A stretch of DNA of 10,136 bases from Bacillota bacterium (GCA_030705665.1 JAUZQA010000100.1:1-10136); one strand, 5' to 3'. Numbered from the stretch's first letter, positions 1 to 6,705 are shown. Translations and numbers: made by a program. The notes: a model not told the origin generated them from the letters alone.

Positions 1-249
1 AAGAAAAAGCCTTCAGAATATATTCCCGAAGATAAGGAGCAGCAGCAATTTAATCAGGTCATTTCCGTTGTTTGTCTTGCGGGCGGATTCATCAGTTACC
101 TATTACATTGGACCGTTTTGGGGAATATCTTTACCATTATGGTGGCCCTTGCAGCCTTTGTTGCCATCCTTGGATTCTGTGTAGGCTGCTTCATTCGTTA
201 TCAGTGGAAACAATATCAGTATCGCAGAAGCCTTTCGCACCATCATTAA
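1..249 (+). CDS. small two-helix membrane protein, 5' end outside window (partial)
   Basis: The frame is open from base 1 and ends with TAA at 247-249, giving 82 residues. The start codon is not in the window. The visible part begins with a charged, Gln/Glu/Lys-rich stretch (about residues 1-18). Two hydrophobic segments follow, roughly residues 20-37 and 43-66, joined by a short turn containing His-Trp, and then a basic, aromatic tail rich in Arg, Tyr and Gln ending in three His. This is the profile of a small integral membrane protein with a cytoplasmic basic tail. I do not recognise the family. A strong terminator follows 11 bases after the stop, which supports this frame as the true 3' end of a gene. 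An overlapping frame at 72-275 is a shadow. Confidence 0.62.
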   Translation, partial: KKKPSEYIPEDKEQQQFNQVISVVCLAGGFISYLLHWTVLGNIFTIMVALAAFVAILGFCVGCFIRYQWKQYQYRRSLSHHH

Positions 250-260
250 TTCCAAAAAGA

Positions 261-297
261 AAGCAGGAACTTTAATCGAGAAGTTCCTGCTTTTTTA
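261..297. terminator. bidirectional intrinsic terminator between convergent genes
   Basis: A perfect 12-bp stem (AAGCAGGAACTT at 261-272 with AAGTTCCTGCTT at 281-292) closes an 8-base loop. It is followed by a T-run on the plus strand. The A-rich stretch at 254-262 supplies the T-run for the minus strand. It ends the small membrane protein gene from the left and the L,D-transpeptidase gene from the right. Confidence 0.9.
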
Positions 298-298
298 T

Positions 299-1681
299 TT
301 AGTAAACGATAACTGGTTCGTTTTGGCTGAGATTGTTGTAGACAGTTGGCATAACAGTTGGCGGAGTATTCACGCAGCCGCCTGAACCTGCAGTTAGGTA
401 GGCATCACTTGCCCAGTTTTTCCGCCAACCGGCATCGTGGAACCCTTGGCCTCCCAAGGTGAAAGGTGCCCAGTAATTTACTTTAACAGAGTAATTCGCA
501 TTACCTACCTCGCTGCCTTTAAGAACCGATGGTGATTCTTTATATTCGATATACCATACTCCCGAGTTTGTATCTTCATTGGTGTTATGGCGGCCGGTTA
601 CCACATTGGTATCCACTACTAATTGACCATTTTTATAGAAATAGGCATGTTGTTCCTGAATGGATACTTCAGCATAGGTATCACCAATGCCATTGTTTGT
701 TGTCGTATTATAGCCAGTACCGTATGTTCGCCATCCAATTCCATAAATATGATCAGCATCTAACGATTTTTCACCTTTTTCAAAGGCCTCTTGAATTCGC
801 TTCGTTTCTTCCACGACGTTTATTGCCCAACCGTAGGATTTCCCTTTTACGGTGATGACCGCCCCTGTATGTGTCTTAAATTGGAAATCCTTATTTAGTG
901 TGGATTGTGAATTATTAATTTCAGTTATCTTATTCTTAATATCCCCGGAATCAACTGTAATCTTCATATCTTTTGACACGGAGGCATTTTTAATTAGGTC
1001 ACTTGCTTTTAATGAATATACTTGGTTTTGTACCTTATATTCTACTGTTCGCTGCTGAAGCTCCTGCAGCGATTTTTCTTCTTTTTTGATGATCGGACTG
1101 TTCGCTTTGACAGGCAGGATGAAAACAGGATTAAGATGGATTTCACTGCTATATTCCTGATTCTGGTAATCCTTCATAAGACTTGTCACATCGTACTGTT
1201 TCCCATCGACACTTTTAGAGACTGTAACACTTCCATTTACCAAATGAGCCTCGGCATCTTGTGGGGCCAGTAAGCTTTTATTCATTTCCGTAAGCTTTGC
1301 TTCTACCTGCTTTTTCAATGTATTGCTTCGATACTGATCCTCACTGCCTGGAGACAACGGATAATTTTTTGCATGGGAATTTGGAAAAAACGTCATCTGC
1401 TGCTTTAGCAGTTTCTCAACTACTGGCAGGTCTTGATCCGTAAAGCCCATTTTCGTATCGTTTCCATCGATAATTTGTTCTTTGCCAACATAGACTTTGT
1501 TTGTTAATACTGTTGATTTTAATTTTTTTAGAGCTTGATCAGCTGTTAGTCCCCCAACATTTGTATTATTAATCGTAATATTTGAATTGAATCGGGTTGA
1601 TTGATAATAGTAAAGACCGGCAAACCCGATTGCAATGATCCCGATAATACTGCTGATGATTATGATATGACTTTTCCGCAA
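299..1681 (-). CDS. membrane-anchored L,D-transpeptidase (YkuD domain, peptidoglycan-binding region)
   Basis: The protein has 460 residues. Residues 5-26 form one hydrophobic segment, a signal anchor that places the rest outside the membrane. The region after it, with a VGGLTADQALKKL motif at 42-54, matches the PG_binding_4-type modules found in VanW-like and transpeptidase proteins of Firmicutes. Residues 335-460 are the YkuD catalytic domain, with His415 in a GFHDAGW motif and Cys436 in a GSGGCVN motif. Known members form 3-3 peptide cross-links or exchange the terminal D-amino acid in peptidoglycan. The start is TTG at 1679-1681, preceded by GAGGTG (1689-1694) with a 7-base spacer; no ATG fits as well. 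One oddity is that the usual S-H-G-C signature is S-G-G-C here. The gene stands alone and ends at the shared terminator at 261-297. I could not identify a convincing promoter. Confidence 0.93.
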   Translation of the reverse strand: MRKSHIIIISSIIGIIAIGFAGLYYYQSTRFNSNITINNTNVGGLTADQALKKLKSTVLTNKVYVGKEQIIDGNDTKMGFTDQDLPVVEKLLKQQMTFFPNSHAKNYPLSPGSEDQYRSNTLKKQVEAKLTEMNKSLLAPQDAEAHLVNGSVTVSKSVDGKQYDVTSLMKDYQNQEYSSEIHLNPVFILPVKANSPIIKKEEKSLQELQQRTVEYKVQNQVYSLKASDLIKNASVSKDMKITVDSGDIKNKITEINNSQSTLNKDFQFKTHTGAVITVKGKSYGWAINVVEETKRIQEAFEKGEKSLDADHIYGIGWRTYGTGYNTTTNNGIGDTYAEVSIQEQHAYFYKNGQLVVDTNVVTGRHNTNEDTNSGVWYIEYKESPSVLKGSEVGNANYSVKVNYWAPFTLGGQGFHDAGWRKNWASDAYLTAGSGGCVNTPPTVMPTVYNNLSQNEPVIVY

Positions 1682-2069
1682 AACTTTTCACCTCAAAAAT
1701 GGTTTAAAGATAGTAAGTATATTTTCCAAAACTAGTTATCTATTAGATCAACGGATAACCATAAAGAAACTGAGATTATCGATTATGTCATCATGTGTGC
1801 CACCTACGGTTAAATTAATTAAAACTAACTTTTAAAACATCCACTATATAGTTTTTATATAAAAGGAGTTAATTATTATAATATACTATATTAGCCCCTA
1901 TTGGTTAATGATTTATTCAATTTTTTTCCTAAAATATTTCAAACAATTTCCTTTTTGAAATAAATTTGTTACCTTTGAATTTATTCTTAAAAGTTGGAAT
2001 TGTAAATAAATTTGCCCTAAAAATTTTCATTTTGGAGATTTTTTTCATCATTTAAAAAAACTTAATGTG
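1682..2069. other. AT-rich intergenic stretch without a recognisable gene
   Basis: I found no open frame with a supported start on either strand. The ribosome binding site of the transpeptidase lies at 1689-1694. The stretch is very AT-rich and has several short inverted repeats, among them GTTATC...GATAAC near 1735-1760 and TATTTCAAA...TTTGAAATA near 1933-1962. The sequence AAAAGGAG at 1861-1868 is not followed by a usable frame. Its only obvious roles are the leader of the minus-strand gene and the upstream region of the candidate RNA at 2111-2180. Confidence 0.6.
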
Positions 2070-2110
2070 TTGTTCATACTTTGTTCATTTCTATTCGTTA
2101 TGATCATTAT
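2070..2110 (+). promoter_or_regulatory. candidate activated promoter with two direct repeats, for the RNA at 2111-2180
   Basis: TTGTTCAT occurs at 2070-2077 and again at 2081-2088, exactly 11 bases (one helical turn) apart. This arrangement is typical of sites bound by response-regulator dimers. TATGAT at 2099-2104 is a good -10 box. There is no -35 at the normal distance, as expected for an activator-dependent promoter. An alternative is TTGTTC (2081-2086) with CATTAT (2105-2110) at an 18-base spacing. The predicted start is near 2111. Confidence 0.4.
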
Positions 2111-2180
2111 ATGAAACGGAAAAGCTCTTTTTCATAAACCCCCTTACTTGTTTGTCCGGCCAAAAGCCGGATTTTTTTTT
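2111..2180 (+). ncRNA. candidate small regulatory RNA with C-rich region
   Basis: About 70 bases lie between a plausible promoter and a strong terminator and have RNA-like structure. A 5' hairpin pairs ATGAA (2111-2115) and AAAAG (2120-2124) with CTTTTTCAT (2127-2135), leaving a small internal bulge. Next is an unpaired stretch with CCCCC at 2139-2143 followed by TTACTTGTTTG. A G+C-rich terminator hairpin ends it. C-rich seeds of this kind pair with Shine-Dalgarno sequences in Firmicute regulatory RNAs, and the order CCCC(C)TT...TTGTTT-terminator recalls the RsaE/RoxS family. That link is a resemblance from memory and was not tested. The only frame inside, eight codons from 2111, has no ribosome binding site. 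An unannotated leader or a bare terminator are the alternatives. Confidence 0.42.
2155..2180 (+). terminator. intrinsic terminator
   Basis: The stem TCCGGC (2155-2160) with GCCGGA (2166-2171) closes a five-base loop and is followed by nine T residues (2172-2180). It has the right orientation for plus-strand transcription. No plus-strand protein gene lies upstream of it for nearly 1.9 kb, which is what suggests a non-coding transcript. Confidence 0.85.
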
Positions 2181-2264
2181 GCAAGTTAGTGCTATAAATC
2201 ACACACTCTTTTACAAATTAATGTTAAATTTAATCATGTATTTTTGTAAAAAGGAGCCAAAAAA

Positions 2265-2435
2265 GTGATTTCATTACTAAAAACTGATGAAATAGTATCC
2301 CTGGGAAATAAAATTGAATCCCTTCGAAAAGAAATGATCCGTATTGGCATCCAAGAAGGACTAACTAGTATAAGAACCATTCAAATCAGTCAACAACTTG
2401 ACAATTATATTGCAAGATACCAAAAAATGCTTTAG
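2265..2435 (+). CDS. Spo0E-family aspartyl-phosphate phosphatase (sporulation regulator)
   Basis: This 56-residue frame starts with GTG at 2265, preceded by AAGGAG (2251-2256) and an 8-base spacer, and ends with TAG at 2433-2435. The family signature is plain: a first helix containing KIESLRKEMI (16-25), a Gly-containing turn, and a second helix with the SQxLD motif (Ser42-Gln43-Gln44-Leu45-Asp46) followed by NYIARYQKML. Known members are 50-90-residue two-helix proteins that dephosphorylate Spo0A~P and so delay sporulation. The SQELD motif carries the catalytic Asp region. The gene is monocistronic, with its own terminator at 2483-2523. Which Spo0E paralogue it is, and whether Spo0A is its target, cannot be read here. 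It implies a spore-forming host. Confidence 0.87.
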   Translation: MISLLKTDEIVSLGNKIESLRKEMIRIGIQEGLTSIRTIQISQQLDNYIARYQKML

Positions 2436-2482
2436 TCATTGATATAGTTTCTAGGCAAAATCAACATCCATTCTTTTTCTGC

Positions 2483-2523
2483 AAAAAATCCATCCTCGTC
2501 TGTCATTACGGGATGGATTTTTT
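2483..2523. terminator. bidirectional intrinsic terminator
   Basis: AAAAAATCCATCC (2483-2495) pairs with GGATGGATTTTTT (2511-2523), and CGT/ACG inside the loop can extend the stem. The A-run and T-run flanks make it usable in both directions. It serves the Spo0E-like gene from the left and the ArsB-like permease from the right. Confidence 0.88.
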
Positions 2524-2579
2524 ATTAGCAGCTCTTAACAAGTGGACGTCACCTACCATTTGCCTATTTCTTTACCTTC

Positions 2580-3944
2580 TTAGTTTTGAAGGACTCCCCC
2601 AAAGAGCCAGGAAACCCAAAAATATAAAACTACTAACGTAAATAGTACAACAGGTGGAATCACGACAACTGTGATTTTAATATACTCCCACCACGTTATT
2701 CTAATTTTGCTCTTCTTCACAATATGCATCCACATGAGTGTTGCCAGTGTTCCCATTGGAAGAAGTAATGATCCCATATCACTGCCAATTACATTAGCCA
2801 GGTATGCGATTTTTAATGACAACAAATCGAGATTCATGTGGGTTAAGGTAAGTGTACCAACCATTAGCGCTGGATGATTATTAAAGATATTGGAAAGGAT
2901 CGTCAGAAGCCCCCCCATTAGAACACTCGCCTGAAGCAGGCTCCCAGAAACTAATGGATGCATGATTCCAACTAACCATTCTGTTAAGCCGATATTATTA
3001 AGCCCATATATAATGACATACATACAAAAGGCAAAGACGATAATGTACCACGGTGTTTTTTTCAGCATATCTCCTGGAGGTATTTTTAAATATACCCACC
3101 GCCATCCTAAAAGAATCATTGACCCAATAACAGCCATAATCGAGATTGGTATGGAAAGAAATGAAGCAACAAAGAGGCTAACACGGACAGCGAATACGAA
3201 TAGGAGGATAATCAGCATAAATTTTGAACGTTCTTTCTCTGATGTATACGGAGGAGGTTCTTTTTTAAGCGGGTGGTATGACGGTAATGTTAAACCACTA
3301 ACAAGCGTTGGCACATTTTTGGGCAGAATACTTCGAAAACGTAGAAATAAGAGTCCAACTAAGAGTAATAAACCTAATGTTGCCGGGACGAACATCATAG
3401 CTGTATGCATATATAATGTCATATGGACAATTTTTAGTGCAATTAAATTAACAATATTACTGACTCCTATAGGAGCACTAGAAGCTGTCGCAATTAAACC
3501 TCCAGAAAGCAAATATGGAATTTTTTGATGGTTTTTTAAGCCCATATTGTTCAACAACATAACTAAGATTGGCGTAGTAATTAAGATACTGCCATCATTA
3601 TTGAAAAAGAGTGTCATTAAAAAACATAAAAGATTAACATACCAGAATAATCGGATACCCGACCCTTTTGCTTTTGCGGCTAACTTCTCAGCCATCCAAT
3701 GAAAAAATCCAAAGCTTTCTAAAACAATTGCCATCGCAATGGTTGCGATGATGGTGATCGCGGCACCGCTGATTGTATTTGTGATGATGCCTAAGTCTGA
3801 TACCGAGACACTCCCGCTTAGTAAGACAATAATCGCTCCTACCGCAGCCGGTATCGCTTCATTTAAACCTCGGGGACGCCAAAGAATAAATACAATGGTA
3901 CCCAAAAAAGATAAAATGGTTATCCAAACCATTGGCTGAACCAT
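2580..3944 (-). CDS. ArsB-family (ArsB/NhaD superfamily) membrane transporter
   Basis: The protein has 454 residues with about eleven to twelve hydrophobic segments, the usual size for ArsB-type permeases. Family motifs are visible: WRPRGL near the N-terminus (22-27), FFNNDGSILITTPI (113-126), NNHPALM (355-361), and NVIGSDMGSLLLPMGTLATLMW (384-405) near the last helices. The two half-helix motifs correspond to the substrate-binding core of arsenite permeases. ATG at 3942-3944 follows AAAGGAG (3951-3957) with a 6-base spacer. No arsR, arsC, arsA or arsD lies nearby, and the gene sits downstream of a catabolic operon. Arsenite export is therefore not assured, and an organic or inorganic anion is equally possible. 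The closest kind of relative I recall is the YdfA-like group in Bacillus. A cre-like site lies in its leader. Confidence 0.88.
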   Translation of the reverse strand: MVQPMVWITILSFLGTIVFILWRPRGLNEAIPAAVGAIIVLLSGSVSVSDLGIITNTISGAAITIIATIAMAIVLESFGFFHWMAEKLAAKAKGSGIRLFWYVNLLCFLMTLFFNNDGSILITTPILVMLLNNMGLKNHQKIPYLLSGGLIATASSAPIGVSNIVNLIALKIVHMTLYMHTAMMFVPATLGLLLLVGLLFLRFRSILPKNVPTLVSGLTLPSYHPLKKEPPPYTSEKERSKFMLIILLFVFAVRVSLFVASFLSIPISIMAVIGSMILLGWRWVYLKIPPGDMLKKTPWYIIVFAFCMYVIIYGLNNIGLTEWLVGIMHPLVSGSLLQASVLMGGLLTILSNIFNNHPALMVGTLTLTHMNLDLLSLKIAYLANVIGSDMGSLLLPMGTLATLMWMHIVKKSKIRITWWEYIKITVVVIPPVVLFTLVVLYFWVSWLFGGVLQN

Positions 3945-3959
3945 ATTTTTCTCCTTTCA

Positions 3960-3973
3960 AACAAACGTTTTCC
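3960..3973 (-). promoter_or_regulatory. candidate cre (CcpA operator) in the permease leader
   Basis: On the minus strand this reads GGAAAACGTTTGTT, which matches the Bacillus cre consensus TGWAARCGYTWNCW at 12 of 14 positions, including the central CG. It lies directly upstream of the ribosome binding site (3951-3957), a position that would block elongation or translation when CcpA is bound. It suggests glucose repression of the permease. Confidence 0.45.
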
Positions 3974-4012
3974 CTAAAAAAGCTTCACTTATCATTTATT
4001 TTATCCGCTCAT

Positions 4013-4022
4013 GCCCCCTCCT
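4013..4022 (-). other. orphan strong Shine-Dalgarno-like sequence with three-codon frame
   Basis: On the minus strand AGGAGGGGGC is followed at once by ATG AGC GGA TAA, a start with only three codons. It lies about 70 bases upstream of the permease start. It could be a minimal leader peptide, a remnant of a lost gene, or chance. Confidence 0.25.
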
Positions 4023-4189
4023 CTCATCTATCCCGCTAGTATCGTTGTACTGTATCTATATGTATGATGAGATAGACATGCCCTAGGTTAATACCCGTTT
4101 TTTCATAATTCCACTTGTATCTATCAACGAATGTCTGTATCATTCTTGCTTACCGTTAGGGACCATAAATGGTGCAAACAAATGGAAAA

Positions 4190-4224
4190 ACAAAACAGGG
4201 AAATGGTATTTATAACCATTTCCC
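4190..4224 (-). terminator. intrinsic terminator of the amidohydrolase operon
   Basis: GGGAAATGGT (4198-4207) pairs perfectly with ACCATTTCCC (4215-4224) around a 7-base loop. Read on the minus strand, the hairpin is followed by TGTTTTGTTTTT. It lies 17 bases beyond the amidohydrolase stop, so the permease further on probably has its own promoter in 3960-4190, although I could not single one out. Confidence 0.82.
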
Positions 4225-4241
4225 CTTATCATCATTTATTT

Positions 4242-5525
4242 TTATGCTACCGGGCTTTCTGCGCTTCTTTTTACAGCCATTGTATTTACAACATACTCTC
4301 CGTCTTTTAAAATGACTTTTAGCTTACTATGGTCTTGCAAAATTGAAATATCTTTTAAGGGATCGCCATCAACTACGAGAATGTCAGCCAATTTTCCAAC
4401 CTCAATCGTTCCAATTCTGTCTTCCATTTCCATAATTTGACCGCCATATTTTGTAGCAGAAACAATCGCTTCCATTGGATTCATCCCAACTAGCTTAACA
4501 AAATGCTCCAGGTCGCGGGCATATCCGCCATGCGGACACCATTTAAAACCGTAATCACCGCCAGGAAGAACTCGAACTCCTGCCTTATGCAAACGATTCA
4601 TGTTGAATAGAGCGATTTCCAATCCTTCTTTATAGCCTGTAGCATCGATGGCTTCTTGTCCAAAATACTTTGCTCCCTCCTCAAGTGTTGACACCAGCCA
4701 GTTTAAACCAGGTACGACAAAGTGATGCTCTTTATTTTCTACAAGCATTTCGAACACTTCATCATTAATGAAATCCGCATGTCCAATAATATCGACCCCA
4801 GCTTGGATACAATATTTAACCGAATCAGATGAGCGGGCATGGGTGTAGACTCGTTTGCCGCGGGCATGTGCCTCTTCAACCGCTGCTCGAACCTCTTTAT
4901 CGGTATATAACGTCATCTCGCCCCGGGCATGCGGTGTAAGACTCTCACCGCTGACATTGATTTTCACCAAATCTGCCCCTTCTTTAAAAAGGCTCCTTAC
5001 TGTTTTACGAACGGCATCCTCGCCATCGGAGAGAATCGCCAGACCATGGACACGGACATGGTTAGGGTGCAGATCGACAAAGCTACCTGACGCAGACACC
5101 TCAGCTCCATTAGCCAAGAGTCTTGGTCCGGCAAGCTCTCCTCTATTGATCGCATCCCGAATGGCAATGTCAACCCGTCCTCGTGCAGCCGCACTAACAC
5201 TTGAAGTAAATCCGCTTTTTACTAACGTTTCCGCATTTCGAATAGCTGCAACCATTGTTTCTTCAATTGGTTTAAAATCAATATCCTGAATATATAAGGC
5301 ATTATCCCATGTGAGGTGGGTATGTGCTTCGGTCATCCCTGGCATAATCACTTTTCCGTCTAAATCGATCACTTCTACGTCATATGGATTGAGTCTGCTT
5401 GGAATCTCCAGATTGACCCCGATTCTGGTGATTTTATTACCTTCAATCAAAACGTCAATTCCTCTTAATGGTTCCTTCCCTGTACCGTCAATTAAAAAGC
5501 CATTTCTTAATAATTTTGCTCCCAT
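4242..5525 (-). CDS. metal-dependent amidohydrolase (imidazolonepropionase/prolidase-like, COG1228 type)
   Basis: The protein has 427 residues, typical for this family. All metal-site residues of the amidohydrolase superfamily are present: His68 and His70 in PGMTEAHTH, Lys188 in LVKINVSG (probably the carboxylated bridging Lys), His229 in THARS, His249 in GHADF and Asp324 in GGDYG. The C-terminal IGTIEVGKLADILVVDGDPL (371-390) is the usual composite beta-sandwich end. Such enzymes hydrolyse amide, cyclic amide or peptide-like bonds in the cytoplasm. The substrate cannot be deduced. ATG at 5523-5525 follows AGGAGGT (5534-5540) with an 8-base spacer. The gene lies 109 bases downstream of the alpha/beta hydrolase on the same strand, with no clear terminator between them, so co-transcription from the divergent control region is likely. 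By eye, its middle part is richer in G+C than its neighbours. Confidence 0.9.
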   Translation of the reverse strand: MGAKLLRNGFLIDGTGKEPLRGIDVLIEGNKITRIGVNLEIPSRLNPYDVEVIDLDGKVIMPGMTEAHTHLTWDNALYIQDIDFKPIEETMVAAIRNAETLVKSGFTSSVSAAARGRVDIAIRDAINRGELAGPRLLANGAEVSASGSFVDLHPNHVRVHGLAILSDGEDAVRKTVRSLFKEGADLVKINVSGESLTPHARGEMTLYTDKEVRAAVEEAHARGKRVYTHARSSDSVKYCIQAGVDIIGHADFINDEVFEMLVENKEHHFVVPGLNWLVSTLEEGAKYFGQEAIDATGYKEGLEIALFNMNRLHKAGVRVLPGGDYGFKWCPHGGYARDLEHFVKLVGMNPMEAIVSATKYGGQIMEMEDRIGTIEVGKLADILVVDGDPLKDISILQDHSKLKVILKDGEYVVNTMAVKRSAESPVA

Positions 5526-5634
5526 TTTTACTTACCTCCTAAGATTTATAATCATTTTCATCTTTTAAGGATTATGTGTAAGCTTTTTTCTTCTAAGGCT
5601 GAGAACAAGGCTGAATCAGTATTCTGCCCGACTT

Positions 5635-6441
5635 TTAAGCTTTAACGGAATTCGATTGCTTGATCGTCTTTAAAAACGTAAGTATGGTTTGATTTAGTTC
5701 GGATGGTTTTTCCACTGTGGCCCAGTGCCCAGAGTTGGCAATTACTTCTAATCTAGCGTTTGGAAAATGCTGATATAGTTTGGCTGCCATTGCAAGTGGA
5801 GTCACTTTATCTTCATCTCCAACGATTAATAGAGTTGGAACCTCTACTTGTACATGGGAGATTGCCCTGCCATTCGCTAATGCCCTGCATGATGCAGCAT
5901 AGCTTTGCGGATGATTTCGCAGCAGGAGTTCACGGACTAATCCCACTAATGCAGGTTTATCCGATCTGGAATAAGCTGATAGCCCACCTTCAATAATCGT
6001 ATCTGCAACAGCATCCATCCCCTGTTCCTCTACAATATTAGCTCGATTAAAGGTATTTTTTTTGCCCATTTCAGGTAATTCCCATAAAGGCCCTATTAAT
6101 GTTTGGCTTGCAACCATATCTGGATACGAAGAAACAAAATGTTGGACGATTAATGTTCCTAAAGACCATCCTACAAAATGGGCTTTCGTTATGTTTTCGC
6201 TTTCTAATAATGCTTTAAGGTCTTCAACCCAAAGTTCAATAGAATAATTAAAATCTGAGAGATCAGAACGTCCAGACCCGCGCAAATCATATGCTAGAGT
6301 TTGATAATGGCGAGAACAAGCGATTTGCTGGCTATACCAAATATTTAAAGAACCTCCAAGCCCATGTACAAATACAATCGTTTCTTCACCGTTTCCTTGA
6401 CTCTCGTAATTGACATTTATACCATTTACCTGTTTGATCAC
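5635..6441 (-). CDS. alpha/beta hydrolase, 3-oxoadipate enol-lactonase-like
   Basis: The fold markers of an alpha/beta hydrolase are all visible. Numbering from the TTG at 6444, these are an oxyanion-hole HGLGG at 27-31, YDLRGSGRSD at 52-61, the nucleophile elbow G-W-S-L-G with Ser94, the acid in GDEDKVTP (Asp212) and the base in SGHW (His240). The length (268-269) and the arrangement resemble PcaD-type enol-lactonases and related C-C or ester hydrolases of aromatic catabolism. This is a family-level call and the substrate is not determined. The frame can start at TTG 6444 or GTG 6441. The G-rich ribosome binding site (GGGGGGAG, 6446-6453) leaves one base before the TTG and four before the GTG, so I prefer GTG. 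It is the first gene of the left-hand operon, driven by the promoter at 6518-6546 and followed by the amidohydrolase. Confidence 0.9.
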   Translation of the reverse strand: MIKQVNGINVNYESQGNGEETIVFVHGLGGSLNIWYSQQIACSRHYQTLAYDLRGSGRSDLSDFNYSIELWVEDLKALLESENITKAHFVGWSLGTLIVQHFVSSYPDMVASQTLIGPLWELPEMGKKNTFNRANIVEEQGMDAVADTIIEGGLSAYSRSDKPALVGLVRELLLRNHPQSYAASCRALANGRAISHVQVEVPTLLIVGDEDKVTPLAMAAKLYQHFPNARLEVIANSGHWATVEKPSELNQTILTFLKTIKQSNSVKA

Positions 6442-6495
6442 CAAACTCCCCCCAAATGATTAGCACGATTTAGATGGTTTACACTAATGTAAATT

Positions 6496-6509
6496 GGATT
6501 GGCCAATCC
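6496..6509. promoter_or_regulatory. perfect palindrome, candidate operator of the hydrolase operon
   Basis: GGATTGGCCAATCC is a perfect 14-bp palindrome with its centre at 6502/6503. It begins eight bases downstream of the minus-strand -10 box (6518-6523), so it covers the first transcribed bases. A further TTGG at 6494-6497 also allows the reading TTGG-N5-CCAA, close to the TTGG-N4-CCAA of the second palindrome at 6736-6753. The two may be bound by the same GntR-type regulator. Confidence 0.5.
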
Positions 6510-6517
6510 TGAGGTAA

Positions 6518-6546
6518 ATAATAATACGCAAATGAATAATTTGCAA
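6518..6546 (-). promoter_or_regulatory. promoter of the alpha/beta hydrolase-amidohydrolase operon
   Basis: On the minus strand, TTGCAA (6541-6546) and TATTAT (6518-6523) are separated by 17 bases, a good sigma-A promoter. The predicted start is near 6511, which gives an untranslated leader of about 70 bases. Confidence 0.6.
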
Positions 6547-6705
6547 GTATATTTTTCTGAAATTTCTAAATTATTTAATTGAAATAGATATTCCTAAAAA
6601 TCGCTTTGTAACGGCAATTTATAACTATTCTTGTCATGTTTTGACAGCATTTTATTTTGATTAAATCCACCTGTTTAAATTTTCCGACTTTTAAATCAAA
6701 AAGGC
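6547..6705. other. AT-rich spacer between the two divergent promoters
   Basis: No gene is visible. The stretch holds TGTCATGTTTTGACA (6632-6646), an imperfect inverted repeat, and otherwise AT-rich sequence that could accommodate an activator. I see no further perfect palindrome of operator size. Confidence 0.5.

Noticed and set aside
1861..1890. AAAAGGAG sequence suggesting a small plus-strand gene
   Set aside because: No start codon with a usable frame lies within reach downstream.
2111..2137. eight-codon frame at the start of the candidate small RNA
   Set aside because: There is no ribosome binding site, and the ATG falls at the predicted first base of the transcript.
2962..3528. 188-codon plus-strand frame opposite the permease gene
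   Set aside because: It lies wholly inside a well-supported ArsB-family gene on the other strand and shows no start signal or domain.
4855..5289. 144-codon plus-strand frame opposite the amidohydrolase gene
   Set aside because: It is antisense to a gene with a complete set of catalytic residues, has no ribosome binding site and no family-like sequence; it is a codon-bias shadow.
5526..5634. possible terminator between the alpha/beta hydrolase and amidohydrolase genes
   Set aside because: Only a four-base inverted repeat is present, with no T-run after it, so the genes were kept as one operon.
6596..6609. possible cre in the divergent control region
   Set aside because: Only about 10 of 14 positions match on the minus strand, and the mismatches include conserved positions.
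6632..6646. inverted repeat TGTCA...TGACA and a TTGACA box in the divergent region
   Set aside because: The TTGACA has no matching -10 at normal spacing and the repeat is only five bases per arm; nothing ties it to a promoter.
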